The notes: generated from the letters alone by a model not told the origin. DNA of 64,000 nucleotides from Macropodus opercularis (GCA_030770545.1 CM061098.1:9493501-9557500), one strand, 5' to 3'. Counted from the stretch's first letter, positions 1-12,389 are shown. Program-made: numbers and translations.

Positions 1-1829
1 AGATGCGTAGATACAGAACAACTCTTCACACTACAAGGCAATGAGGGGGAGGTGGTGAAATGGGAAGCTGGAGAAGCAGACAAATGTTCGTTAAAGAAAG
101 AAATTACAAATACATGTCTTCTACAGTGTGTTGATAAAAGACTCTATTTGTTTTCCTTTAATGGAACGAGTAATGGTAATAAAACATTGGATTGTTGCAC
201 AGCTTAAATTACTTGTATTTCACATTAGATCGCTTTTGGCCTATAGATTCAGGGCTTTTGCTGAACTTTTTTAAAAGGTTACTACTTGGCACAGATTTCT
301 CTCTCTGAGTCTCATAATCTGGTCTCAGATGGGTCTACGTGTATGGTCTGCCGCGCTAATCGTGACATTTAGCACACTCTCCCTGTAGGGTCTTGGAAAC
401 ACAATGTTTGGTGATGATACAACAACAAAAACAGGCAACATTTATCTAGTCAACAAACAAACACCTGGATCCACAGCTGACCTTTGAACACGTCCCTTTC
501 ATTATCCTCTTTTCCTCACTCCAACGTGACGTATTAAATATGTTACATCTCTCTCACAGCTTTTTCTAAAACACCCATCTGTTTCTGCCTTAATTGCACG
601 TCGCTGAGCTGTGGATTACTTCATCTTTCACTCAAGGGTGTCACAGATAGAGCTATCATTTATTCCACTTGGTGCCTGTTAAGTGTCAACAAACTCTGAT
701 TTCAAACACCAACTTCTCAGTAATAGACTTATTTGCACATCAGTGTACTGACTTTGACTTATTTTATTCCAATGTCACCCCTCCCAACCGATCTCTCCGT
801 TTTCACTTTCCCTAATCGCCTCTCCTCTACTCTCTCCACTCTGGAGTTTGTCCAGCTGTGCCTCTGACAGACATCCGCTGCTCCAGCTGAGGGCTGGCTA
901 GGGGACATACTGGGGTCTAAAACAGACAGAAAAAAACGGCTTTACAGGAAAAGGATGTTTGATGTATAGAGAGAAACAATATAATTCAGATCTAAAATAA
1001 AAATTGCATTTCATTCAAATTATTAACACCCCCTATATCAATTATGCAGGACAGTCACTATATTATTAACATTGTCTTCACTTGCACTCAAGCTCATTAA
1101 TAGTGTAAGGGGACATTCTAAAAGCCATTCATTTTTCTTTTTCGTATGAAACCACCCTTCACACACACTTTTTAGTGAGTCAGATTACAGCAGAGAGCCA
1201 CGGAGAAACAGGTCATGCCTGGGCTGTCATGAAGCAGGGTTCCTTACATCATCCCCTCAATCAACACAAACAAAGGAAGTGATGCAACCTTAAAGGGAAT
1301 TTCTGCCCATAGGCAAGCATATTCACTCTCACACTTGCATGTGCAATGCAAACACAGTCTTGGGAACAAAGGTTAAATTCAGGAAATGTGCACTGAAATA
1401 AATAACCATTCTTTTAGAGGCTGTCCAAACAACGGCCTTCCAAGATGAAGGATTTTAAAGACTGAAGCACACTTAGCGGGTGTGGTCATGTGATGAATAA
1501 AACCCTAACATAGCTTCTGTAAGAATTGGATATGTTAAATTAACATCAAATCCATCTAATGCTAACTTAAGATCTGTTTGTACAGTGCCCTTGTTAGACC
1601 TGTCTCTGTATATTAAGACATTTGCAAATAAAACCATGTCAATGGCAGCAGTGGAAGATGCAGTGTTACCATGAACAAGATGGACTAGTGGTGAGAAAGA
1701 CAGTGAAATTGGTCCCTCTGTTGGAGCAAATTGGTAGTACAAGGGTTGGACACATGATCATCACCCCACTGCCCATTCATCCAGGCTTTCTCATTAAGCC
1801 TAAGCACTAAAACCTAATCCCAGCCATGA

Positions 1830-1842
1830 GTGTGTGTGTGTG
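1830..1842. repeat. (GT)n simple repeat
   Basis: Thirteen bases of alternating G and T. Too short to matter functionally. Confidence 0.7.
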
Positions 1843-3770
1843 CTTGACAGAGAGGGAGGGAGAAGAGAGAAGGACGGCACAAGCATCAGGGGCAGACATT
1901 TTCTTTCTCATTTCCAATGCAGTAAGCATAATGGATTGCAAAATAAAGCAAGGCACAGTCTCGATAGAATCTAGAGTAATGCTACCATATTTGAATTTAC
2001 AAAAATATAAACCCTTAACTACTAGTTCTGTACATATATTACACATAGGTTGATTGATTGGTTGTTAAAAAAGGGAATATCCAATCTTCTATTACAGATA
2101 ATGTAGCACAAGCTGCTCTCTTATTTCACAGTTACTTTGAGTAAAGAAAAACTAAATGTATTAAACATACGTTTAGTTTAAGATGCTATAATACCAAACT
2201 TAATGATCTAGCAGAATAAACACACTGGTGACTAGCAATATTTGACACATTTGTTTATGGCATGTTATGCCTCGTTTTTACATTTATAGTCATATATTGA
2301 GTTATTCACAGTTTAAACATTTCCAGAACAAAGGTCCCATGCTAACTGTCATCCTTTTACTCAGGTGGATGCAGTTAAAGGGTGGAGGATGCATTCACTG
2401 GGTGTGTTTGTTTGGGCTGATCCCCTTGTGTGCCTTGCTTTTAAAAATAAAGGGCACGAGAGAACTAAAAGTAGCTCAAATCCCTCCCTCTGGGGTCTGC
2501 AAGGGTTAATCAGTTCCTTGGTTGTCCTGGTTGAGCCTATGCATAAATCAAACAGATTTGTGTTGTGGCACTGAACAAAGCTATCAGGAAATGCAGGCAG
2601 GCTTTGGATACTTCCCTCTTAGGATGCCCTGGCTTTGTATCCTTGGCGGATGGGAAAGGATGAAACCCGTGGTTCTGAGCATGACAAAGCTAATCTAATG
2701 ACTGCAAAAACATCCTGATGCCACTAAGAGGGAGCACGGATGGAAGACGAGTCGGGTGAAGGGAGGGGTGGTGATAAGTTCTTCATGTTTTCTGTGACCA
2801 ATTGTAAGCTTGTGATGTTCTCACTCATCTGCAGGCCATGCATTTAATGTCATTGGTCCATTTCTTAAGCTCTCATTTTCAGGCTCTGCCCAAGGCTTGA
2901 ATGCACTGCTGTATTTAAGAATTCCTCTAAAAACCTCTCACTTTTTAGACAATTTTTCCCTCTGCAGCTCACGTTGCCTGACTTGGCATTTTGACTCAAG
3001 ATGATGTACAAAACACCTTCAGTCTCTCTCTCCACCTCTCCTGCCTCCTATTGTGTCCACCATGTTTCCTTCCTGCTTGCGTCTACGACACATGCTGGGA
3101 TGGATGCCTGGGTGGGGGCGGGTACATACTGGCAGCTTGCTGGAAACAGACTACTTCATCATTTCATTACGGCTAAGAGCAGTCTCCATGGCAACCACAG
3201 GACTAACCTCTCTCACACAAAGGACACACCCTTGTGAAGGAGAAAAACAGGAAGTGCTACAACAGACATGTGCAAGACAGACACCGATAAAGAAATGAAG
3301 AAGAACACTGCTGCTCTGTTAGCCTGTAATAAAACCACACTGGGCTTTTTGCATATCTACAGAATTGCCTACATAGATATGTGTACTCCTATATACCAAT
3401 AGTGAATGATGATACTGGGAAACAGTATCTGACCACTTAGTCATGAACCTCAAACTGGATAATGTACTTTAGAATCAATAATTTATTGCAGTTGCAGCAT
3501 CAAAGGAGGCTGTGTTATAGTTTTTTTTCCACAGACTGCAAACATCAACTATTCTCATCTCTCAATCATTTGCCACCAAACTAGCGCTTTAATGTGTTTA
3601 TATAATTCTTGTTGCTGAATGAAACACATACACTGCAGGCGGTTACCACTAAATGCAGACAGGCTTGCGATTCTTTAAAATATTCAATAACACGACACAT
3701 CGCTGCAAACACACGGTGCCCAGATGCCTGCACGGATAAAAGCCTCTCTTTCGACCGCTGTGTCCCCTTG

Positions 3771-4160
3771 CCCCGCCCAGCCGGTTAAGCTGTGATTGAC
3801 ACCTGGCACTGTCGTCCCCGCCCAGCCGCAGAGCAGGAATAGAACTGAGCCGAGAGGAGCCGATACCTCCATCGGTACTGAGGCTCCCTGCTGCTACCGC
3901 TGCTGCAGCGAACATAGCGGAAAATTACTCGCCCCTCCCCCCTCTGTCACATTCACAGAGAGCTGCAGCACACATACTGAACCACTTTTACGCAGAGAGA
4001 CGGCTCCAGGCATTGTTTCAGGAGCCACAGCGCGGACAGCGTGTGCATGTTGCAGAGACTGTCTGGAGAAAATAGAGAAGCGATTACCAGGCGCAGGTTC
4101 AGTTAGATAGCGCATGTAGCGCGCTGCCATCTTTAAATCACACGCTGACCCACTTATAAG
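3771..4160. promoter_or_regulatory. GC-box-rich candidate promoter or enhancer
   Basis: This block stands out from its AT-rich surroundings by its C+G content and CpG density. It carries two exact copies of CCCCGCCCAGCCG (3771-3783 and 3816-3828), each containing a CCGCCC GC box of Sp/KLF type, then a C-run (CGCCCCTCCCCCC, about 3930) and a TTATAAG near 4154. A split RE1-like site sits at 4017-4042. Open frames run through it on both strands, as is common in CpG-rich DNA, so I do not read them as genes. It could be an intronic enhancer of the cluster or the promoter of an unseen neighbour. Direction is unknown. Confidence 0.35.
4017..4042 (+). promoter_or_regulatory. Expanded RE1-like (REST) half-site pair
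   Basis: Left half TTCAGGAGC (4017-4025) and right half GGACAGCGT (4034-4042) match the two REST half sites but start 17 bases apart instead of the canonical 11. Half sites spaced 16-19 bases are a known non-canonical REST arrangement. The site lies inside the GC-box block. This is a motif match only. Confidence 0.35.
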
Positions 4161-4794
4161 CCTCACATAGCCCACACACATCGCCTGCAATATGTAGTCT
4201 GTTTGAGAGCCCAGGAAGCCCCGGTTCAATCTCCCTCACGCTGAACCAACCAAACGAGCAGAGTTTTGACAGCTCGGGTCATGCTTGTTTGTGCTGGACC
4301 ACTCCCTGAAATGAGGTCATAGCGTCTGAATGACTCAAAGCATCACACATCCACCGCAACAAAGTGCCTTGCCTCACGGAGTATATCTCCACACGGCACC
4401 ACTTACACGCAATAAAACATTATTGAATAAATACATATAGCACATACATAAAAAGGTAGAATTAACCACTGTCAAATTCAATCTAAATACAATAAACCAT
4501 GCACGTCTGTGCTATTTGATATCAGTGGATCAGGGCTCCCTCGTCTCTGTGACACATTAGGTATGCTAATGAAAATATATTAGATCGTGTTTACAGCCCT
4601 CCAAGGCTGATGGCACACATGTCTGCAGAAATGGAAGTTAATTCCCTGTTATTCTGTCAGCTGTTTCCCTTCTCAGAGAGAGAGAGAAGAAGCAAAGGAG
4701 AGGGGGAGGGGACGTGGCAACATGAAGCAGGTGAAAAGGAAAACGTTGGAGTGAGATTAAAAATATAATGGATGGTATTCTGTTGAAGCAGAGC

Positions 4795-4809
4795 AAAAAA
4801 AAAAAAAAA
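4795..4809. repeat. Poly-A run
   Basis: Fifteen A residues. No retroposon body or target-site duplication was recognised next to it. Confidence 0.7.
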
Positions 4810-5897
4810 CACAAGGAACACTAGTAAATCAATAAACTATAAATTTCATGCCCGTATAACTCACAATGCAATACCAGACCAGAAGACGAAACCCATTCAA
4901 AGTCGTGTTTAAAGCTGTTGTATTTTTACAGCAGCCAATACACAGCCACCAAGCAATCTCCAATCACACTGTTTTGAAAATTATGCCTTGGCAAAAGTGA
5001 GCTTTCCTCAGTGTGTTAATCTACTATTCTATCATCCAGTGCCCTATAAAAGTAGAACCATGTTTTACAGTACACTGGGGTCTTGAAGTGCGACTGAAGC
5101 AGCTGCAATATTAAGATGAAAGGGCAAAAAAAAACTAAAATGGCCAGTGTTTTCACTTTGTGCCTATAACCGGAGCTCCTGTCAAGGCATTGTGTTTGGT
5201 TGTCATATTCCTCACTTTCCTGTTGTATCCTACTATCCTTATTATGTTCTATAGTGGTTGCCTGTCAAACCAGAGCCACCATAACCGTCCCTGCAGAAAA
5301 CAGCTAAGCTGTGCAACCACTGGTGTTGAGAAACGCTTTCATTTCTGCACCTGACCTCAAATGATTCCCTGTTTTGGAGCATTTCAACCTGAGGTAAGAC
5401 TTTTAACACCAAAAATAAAATATAAGACACATCAGATAACTACATTCACACCCCAACAACAATTTCCCAACAGCTATGAACCAGGTTTTCTAATATGCAA
5501 ACAGAAGAACAGACTTCAGCTGCCTGTTAATGCACGATTTAAGACAGCAATAGAAAAAACTAAGCATGGGTCAAATTACTAATGACGATGACGCCGCATC
5601 ACGAAACGAATCAACTTGAAAATAAAAAAATACATAGTTACACAATGTAACTGCAGGTAAGCTAACACTGTTTACCTCCTGTTTGTCGAAACACACCATG
5701 AGGTAGTTCACCACAATTGACTACATATTACACCAACAAACCACAGGCATGACATTAAATATGAGATAAAGAGCTCAAACTTACTCAGACAAAGTACAGC
5801 GGTTTTCACGAGGCAGTGATACACACATTTCCCTCTGTGGTGACCTAACGCTACAGTTAACTGCTAGCGGAGCAGCTAGTTGTAATATTGCCCCCAA

Positions 5898-5911
5898 CCA
5901 CTAGTGGCAGC
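5898..5911 (+). promoter_or_regulatory. CTCF-like motif with palindromic core
   Basis: CCACTAGTGGCAGC resembles the CTCF core (CCAnYAGnnGGCRS). Its first ten bases are a perfect palindrome, so orientation is uncertain. It lies about 1.1 kb beyond the last variable exon. In mammals, cluster enhancers carry CTCF sites facing the promoters; this could be such a site but a chance match is quite possible. Confidence 0.2.
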
Positions 5912-6834
5912 AGTGAAATCAATGGAATGGCGCAAACGACTGGAGTGAAGAAGAAGAAAAGCGCGAAATTAGACATAAAAGTTGTTCACTTCCAGGAAAC
6001 CTTTGGAGTTTTGAATGACTTTATGTTTTACGTGACCGCCCAGATGTCATCGCCTCGGTTGCTCAACTTATTGCACAGTAGGTGTTTTAACATAAGTCGC
6101 TGAATGTAATGTTGATTATTTACACCCAGTCTTCATGTAGCTGGCAGGTACTTTACTTACTCGCTAGCTACTAGTAGCTTGTCTAAACGCAGAAATATTG
6201 CATCGAGTGTTCAATTTATTTCAACTTAAGCTAGTGCTATGACATCGAATCATCCATTCTGCTCTGCTGTGCTCTTCTATCATCTGCATATTCTCGTGAC
6301 CAAATGTCAGCTATTAGTCGTTATCAGATTGCAAGAACTGCTGAAATCTTAACCTGTGCTCTTCTCAAACTGGCTTTATCTGGTATTTATAACCTGGTAG
6401 TTAACATTTTGGAAATTCTACTTCTTCAGACTGTCTTGCACGTTTGGTCGCACTGGTGGTACATTTCTAAACGTTTTGGTCCATTTTTGCAGTGACTGAG
6501 TCACCAGTGACTCTAAATGCACTAACAACAGCTGCCCTCAGAGAAGCCTAAGCTACAGCTGCTGACTGTAAAAAAACGTACACATATATTCTTGGTGGAT
6601 TCCTGGTGTGTTTTGAAAAAAGCTACCACTGTCTAAACAATGCAGATCAATATCTCTTTCTCAATATTTCCTGAAAATTCACAACCTGTAGTAAATCCAC
6701 AATTTTTAATTTGTTGTATATTGAATATTGTAAAGCTGTATCGTGATGTGGCTTTGCTGGTAGAAACACTACCCAACAAAAGGTGGTTGTACTCAGTGGG
6801 ACAACATACTATTCTGACACAGAGCTGTTGTAGT

Positions 6835-6855
6835 TTCAGTACCATGGACAGCGTT
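6835..6855 (+). promoter_or_regulatory. RE1/NRSE-like site after v1
   Basis: Left half TTCAGTACC and right half GGACAGCGTT match the REST consensus halves (TTCAGCACC, GGACAGCGCC) at 16 of 19 positions with the canonical 2-base gap. It lies 137 bases past the v1 donor, in the intron. Confidence 0.65.
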
Positions 6856-6992
6856 TATACCCAAAGACAGCAGAAAGACACAAATAGAAACTATTTGTTC
6901 TACAGTTCAGCATGATGGGTAATAATGGGACGTGCAAGCAACTGTTACAAATTTTGTAGTTTATCAACTTGTTTTGGACTCGTACATCTTAC

Positions 6993-9392
6993 CTTGTCTT
7001 TATTAGGTAAAGTCTGAGTCTTGGTAAACGTATCTCCTCCGTTTATACTGATCAACTCTCCGTCCACAGGTGGAAACTGTGCTGGGAAAACCACTACGTC
7101 ACTCTTGAGCGTGTCTGAGCTGAAACAGACGTCGTACTGCTGAGTAGCTTTAGAGTAAGACCAGCTCCCGTCAGGGTGGGTGGTGATCATTGGGGCGCTG
7201 TACCTGCTGAAACTGCCATCTGTCCTGTGACATTTGACTGCGATTAAACTGATGAGGCTGAGCAAGAAGATCACTGACACCGACACAATGGCGATCAGCA
7301 GGTACAGGTTGAGGTCAGAGAAGCTCTCCTCCTTTAGGGGCACATGTCTGAACTGAGTCTGGATGTCAGCTGTGCTTTCCACCACCACCACATCAATAGT
7401 CACAGTAGCTGACAGAGAGGGTTCTCCATTATCAGAGACCAGCACCACCAAGGGGTGAGTTTTCAGGTCATTGTCACTCATTCTCCTCTTAGTCCTGATT
7501 TCTCCGTTGCTGGTTCCGATCCTGAAGAGGTTGTTTCCTTTGGGCTCAGACAGGTGATAAGAGAGCAGCGCGTTGTATCCAGAGTCTGCGTCTACAGCCC
7601 TGATCTTTGCCACAAAGTATCCTGCTTCAGCAGAATAGGGGATGCTCTCACTGTTAACGGAGCCGTGCTCAGAATAGGGAGCAAGAATGGAGGGACTGTT
7701 GTCGTTCTCATCCAGGATGAAAACGTTGACAGTCACGTTGCTGCTGAGTGGAGGAACACCAGAGTCTGTGGCCTGGACTTTAAACTGAAAGGTTTTTAGC
7801 TCCTCAAAGTTAAAAGACTGTAAACTGACTATATCTCCTGTCTCTGAGTTAACGTTTATAACGGAGCCTATTAAATTTTCTTTTTTATGATTTATTACTG
7901 AAAATGTTACTTTTGCATTTCGATCTACATCAGGATCCTCTGCAGTCATAGTATATATAACTGAACCAACAGCACTGTTTTCCTTGACAAAAATGTTTAT
8001 CACGGGTTCTTTAAACTCAGGTGCGTTGTCGTTGACATCAGAAACATGGACTGTAATGACGCTTGTGCCGGAAAGAGGCGGAACACCTTCATCAGTCGCT
8101 GCTAGTGTTACGTTATACTGAGAAGCACGTTCTCTGTCCAGGTTTCCATCTACAACTAAAGAATAATGATTTTTATATGTGTTTTTAATTGTAAACGGCA
8201 CGGAATCAACAATTGTCACGTGAACAATACCATTCTTATCTGCATCATTATCTCGCACCGTTATAAGCCCAACCATCGTGTTCAGGGGTGCGTCTTCCCT
8301 CACGACATTCACTAAAGAAGTCACTGAGATTTCTGGCGCGTTATCATTAACATCTGTGATTTCAACAAGTACTTTACAATGAGATGTTCTAGGGCTCGAT
8401 CCTTTGTCTGTCGCTTTAACTCGGATTTCAACTGCATTGCTTTTTTCGTGGTCCAGTTCACCCTTTACTGTAATCTGCCCTGTGACGGGATCAATGGCAA
8501 ATTTATCCAGTTCATTGTCACTGTCATGATTAATAAAAGAATACATAATTTCTCCGTTAAGACCTTCGTCCAAATCAAGAGCGTGAACTGAAATTATGCT
8601 CGTACCTTTCGGCGTGTTTTCTGGTACCGTGGCTTTGTACAACGGTTTGTCAAAAATGGGAATATTATCGTTTACATCTTGCACATTTACGGTGATTTGT
8701 AACGTTCCTGACTTAGGTGGTTTCCCCCCATCTACAGCTGTCAGTGTCAATTTGATTATTCCCTGTTTCTCGCGGTCTAGAGCTTTCTGAAGCACCATTT
8801 CAGCAGACATAGTTTGCTCTCCACTATTCTGCACATCCAGAGTAAAATAGTCGTTGTGGCTCAGTTTGTAGCTTTTCACCGAATAACTACCGACATCAGC
8901 ATCAAAGGCTTTTGCTAGCGTAAATCTTTCTCCTGGAAAGGCTGACTCAGACACATTCAGAACAATCCCTGGTACGCGAAAAGAGGGCGCATTGTCATTT
9001 ATATCAAGAATTTTAACCTCGAAGCGATAGAGATTAAGCGGAGAGTTCACAATGGCTTCCACTTCCAGAGAACACTTGACATTGCGAGAGCAGAGCTCCT
9101 CTCGGTCGATCCTGTCTTTCACCAGAAGTATTCCCGTCTTAACATTTACCTCGAAATACTTCGTATTGGGTCCTGAAATATGAAAACCTCGAGTTTCTAG
9201 TTCCTGTACATCTAAATGTAAATCCTTCGCCAGATTTCCCACAGTGGTTCCAGTAGTCGATTCCTCCGTAACAGAATACACAGTCTGTGCTGCTGCGACA
9301 CTCCATATGTTAGATAGATGGAAAAAGACATAAATCCAATGCCAGAATATATCCCGTCGTTTCATTACGCCAACAGATAGAAAAATAGTCAT
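6993..9392 (-). CDS. pcdhg: Protocadherin gamma-type variable exon v1 (last in array)
   Basis: Predicted homophilic recognition protein of the neuronal surface; 800 codons of variable part. Signal peptide to about residue 35 (inner ATG at 9365 would give 26 residues), EC linkers DINDN, DVNDN, DVNDN, DVNDN and DENDN (561-565), membrane helix about 695-719, 81-residue tail. The EC1 cysteine pair is C-SRNVK-C after RIDREEL. The frame ends in AAG at 6993 followed by donor GTAAGA, so constant exons must complete the protein. It is the exon nearest the constant exons, yet it is an ordinary member, not a C-type isoform as at the end of mammalian clusters. Its mature start (AQTVYSVTEEST) and EC1 are the most divergent of the array. 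The open frame extends to a GTG at 9404; 9392 is the first ATG. Confidence 0.9.
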
Positions 9393-9510
9393 TGTAAAAA
9401 TCACTTCAACCGTAACATTATTAAGCCATTAACCTTCCAGAACATACAGAGGATATGCAATACTGCTTCGACAGACAAAGAATTACAAACGCTCTGTGTT
9501 AAATAAAAAG

Positions 9511-9574
9511 GGAGGAGCGTGGTACAGGAGAAAAACGTGCTTAAGCTCTGTGGGCTAATAGCGGCATCTTGTGG
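9511..9574 (-). promoter_or_regulatory. v1 promoter module (CSE/CTCF-like plus CTCCTCC)
   Basis: The 22-base conserved element is at 9553-9574 (minus strand starts CCACAAG, then GATGCCGCTATTAGCC), with the CGCT core known from mammalian Pcdh promoters. CTCCTCC follows at 9511-9517 and an ACAAAG (CTTTGT on minus) at 9475. The element is about 160 bases upstream of the ATG. The rest of the 9393-9816 spacer shows nothing, and no RE1-like site for v2. Confidence 0.6.
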
Positions 9575-9816
9575 TTGGTATTGGTCTTTAGGCTTAAACA
9601 CTAAATACTGTTGAGATGTTGATTACAGAGAAGCACATAGAGAATGAAAATGTTTTACCTTAATAGGAGAAAGAACAGTAATTTAATTTGCAAGATGTGA
9701 AGCAGTTTAGGTTAATACACATGCAAATTTAGGATTTTACCTCCTGTCCCTTATTGGTGACTTGTGGAATAAACAAATTTAATTAGTAGTTCAATATTTT
9801 ATGCCATCACCCTTAC

Positions 9817-12234
9817 CTTGTCTTTATTAGGTAAAGTCTGAGTCTTGGTAAACGTATCTCCTTCGTTTATACTGATCAACTCCCCGTCCACAGGTGGAAA
9901 CTGTGCTGGGAAAACCACTACGTCACTCTTGAGCGTGTCTGAGCTGAAACAGACGTCGTACTGCTGAGTAGCTTTAGAGTAAGACCAGCTCCCGTCAGGG
10001 TGGGTGGTGATCATTGGGGCGCTGTACCTGCTGAAACTGCCGTCTGTCCTGTGACATTTGACAGCGATTAAACTGATGAGGCTGAGCAGGAAGATCACTG
10101 ACACCGACACAATGGCGATCAGCAGGTACAGGTTGAGGTCAGAGAAGCTCTCCTCCTTTAGGGGCACATGTCTGAACTGAGTCTGGATGTCAGCTGTGCT
10201 TTCCACCACCACCACATCAATAGTCACAGTAGCCGACAGGGAGGGTTCTCCATTATCAGAGACCAGCACCACCAAGGGGTGAGTTTTCAGGTCATTGTCA
10301 CTCATTCTCCTCTTAGTCCTGATTTCTCCGGTGATGGTTCCGATCCTGAAGAGGTTGTTTCCTTTGGGCTCAGACAGGTGATAAGAGAGCAACGCGTTGT
10401 ATCCAGAGTCTGCGTCTACAGCCCTGATCTTTGCCACAAAGTATCCTGCTTCAGCAGAATAGGGGATGCTCTCACTGTTAACGGAGCCGTGCTCAGAATA
10501 GGGAGCGAGAATGGAGGGACTGTTGTCGTTCTCATCCAGGATGAAAACGTTGACAGTCACGTTGCTGCTGAGTGGAGGAACACCAGAGTCTGTGGCCTGG
10601 ACTTTAAACTGAAACGTCTTCAATTCCTCAAAGTTAAACGACTGTAAAGTGACTATATCTCCAGTTTCTGAGTTAATGTTTACAACAGAATTTATAGGGA
10701 TATTTTTTGAGGAACCATCCAACAGTGAATAATCTACTTTAGCATTTTCTTCTATGTCATAATCAGTTGCAGTTATGGTAAAAACGATTGCTCCCACTTT
10801 ACTATTCTCTTTCACATATACATTAATTAAAGGTTCAGAAAATACAGGGGCATTGTCATTCACATCAGTAATGTGAACAGGAATAACACTGGTGCTGGAG
10901 AGAGGCGGACTACCTTCATCAGTGGCAATAATAGTGACGTTATATTGAGAATCTCTCTCTCTGTCAAGAGATCTGTCTACTATTAATGAATAATAATCTT
11001 TGTAGTTTTTCTTGAGTTTGAAAGGCACCAAACCTAGAACGTCAGCACTGGTGAGACCGTTATTACCACCATCTTTGTCGTTCACAGTAACTAAAGCGAC
11101 CACTGTGCCTATGTCTGCGTCCTCTTTAACAGGACTCATAAGAGACGTGATACTTATTTCAGGTAGATTGTCATTAACATCGATTACTTCTACTAAAACC
11201 TTACCATGCACACTTCTAGAAGGCGTACCTTTATCTCTGGCTTGTATACGAATATCATATGCTGCGTTCTCTTCGTAGTCTATTTCACCCGATACAGTTA
11301 TTTCGCCTGTTTTTGAGTTTATTGCGAACAGAGCTTCAGGATTGAAATTTCCCCTCTCAATAAATGAATATATAATCTCACCGTTCAGTCCCTCATCTAA
11401 ATCTGTAGCACTTACAGCGAGGATGAATGTTTGAATCGGTGCGTTTTCACTGACCTGGGCCTTATACAGAGCTTGACTAAATATCGGCGTATTGTCATTT
11501 GTATCCATAACGTGGACGACTATTTTTAACGTCCCTGAACGGGCCGGTTTTCCTCCGTCCACAGCAGTTAAAGTCAGATGGATAACAGACTGCTTCTCTC
11601 TGTCTAAGTTTTTCTGTAGCACTAGCTCGGCAGACTCGCTGTGCTGTCCGCCGCTCTGTACATCCAGTGAGAAATATTCGTTTGGGCTGAGTTTATAGGT
11701 TTTTACCGAGTTGCTGCCCGTGTCTGCGTCGTTTGCCACAGGGAGTAGGTACCTCTCTCCAGTAAAAGAAGCTTCTGAAATATTGAACATCTTCTGCTTC
11801 TCACGAAATGATGGCGCATTGTCGTTAATATCAGTTATCTGAACCTCTATACGATGCAAATGCGTTGGGTTACTCAGAAAGGCTTGTATATTCAGTGAGC
11901 ATTTTTCCGTATTTGGACAGAGCTCTTCACGATCAATTCTATCGCAAACATATAAAGCACCAGTCTTTAAATCCACATCGAAATACGTCTTAGAATTTCC
12001 AGACACAAGTCGTAGATCTCGATTCTCCAGATCCTGAACACGTATTTGTAAATCCTTGGCGAGATTTCCCACTATAGTTCCTTTGTCTACCTCCTCGGAA
12101 ACAGAGAACACGAGCTGCGCCGTAGTCGCACCCCACAAACAAAGCAACGCTGTTAACTGAATAGAAACCGTGATCGATAGTCCTGTACGTCCCATCTTTG
12201 CCACAGAATGAAAGAAATTTTCATTTTCGAACAT
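9817..12234 (-). CDS. pcdhg: Protocadherin gamma-type variable exon v2
   Basis: 806 codons. From the first ATG the leader is long (MFENENFFHSVAK); an inner ATG at 12195 has a stronger start context and yields a 26-residue signal peptide ending GATTA, so it may be the real start. EC linkers are DINDN, DTNDN, DVNDN, DVNDN and DENDN (567-571); helix about 701-725. Cysteine pair C-PNTEK-C. Donor GTAAGG follows AAG at 9817. Tail variants: NEGDTF where all others have NGGDTF, and TKTQTLPNKDK, shared only with v1 (others have TRTQ). EC5 is its own, so it is less affected by local sharing than v4-v6. No RE1-like site follows its donor. Confidence 0.9.
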
Positions 12235-12335
12235 GTCCACAGTTTATGTGATCAGGAAATGAAGCTCGCACTCGCCTATGACCATTTCTGTATTTAGTGA
12301 CAAAGCAGCGCTGGACTACTGAAACATCACGTAGA

Positions 12336-12389
12336 GGAGGAGTCTGAGGAAGCCACACGAATATTATGGTCTCCTGCGACACCAACTGT
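12336..12389 (-). promoter_or_regulatory. v2 promoter module
   Basis: Conserved element 12368-12389 (minus strand ends GGTGTCGCAGGAGACC) lacks the usual CCAC start. CTCCTCC at 12336-12342, 32 bases away; ACAAAGC near 12300. The ATG is 134 bases from the element, the shortest such distance in the array. Confidence 0.55.

Larger units (their letters stand above)
1..6834. other. Non-coding flank, probably intron toward constant exons
   Basis: I find no convincing coding exon here. The stretch lies downstream (in the direction of transcription) of the last variable exon, so it is most simply the beginning of the long intron before the constant exons. On the minus strand I looked for the gamma constant-exon signatures (tryptophan-arginine-phenylalanine start, the NQF region, the ARYGPQFTLQHVPDYRQN region) and saw none. 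The open frames of 60-110 codons lack any recognisable domain and overlap on both strands. Sites inside it that deserve their own entries are given separately: a GC-box block, an expanded RE1-like site, a CTCF-like palindrome and two simple repeats. Confidence 0.55.

Noticed and set aside
3649..4229. Overlapping frames of 88-111 codons on both strands.
   Set aside because: They lie in a CpG-rich block where stops are rare and show no protein-like pattern.
5636..5653. Small inverted repeat AGTTAC with GTAACT around ACAAT.
   Set aside because: Six-base arms occur by chance in AT-rich DNA and nothing around it suggests a transposon end or an RNA gene.
5888..6103. Plus-strand frame of 71 codons with a KKKK run.
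   Set aside because: No recognised domain, no homologue known to me, and no supporting splice or promoter context. It could be a first exon of an unknown gene but I cannot support it.
7020..7060. Possible WIRS-type actin-regulator motif around DTFTRT in the tail.
   Set aside because: The required bulky hydrophobic residue two places before the threonine is a glycine.
9393..9404. Longer N-termini starting at GTG or TTG (v1, v2, v4, v5, v7, v11-v17).
   Set aside because: Vertebrate mRNAs rarely start there, and downstream ATGs give signal peptides of the family's usual length.
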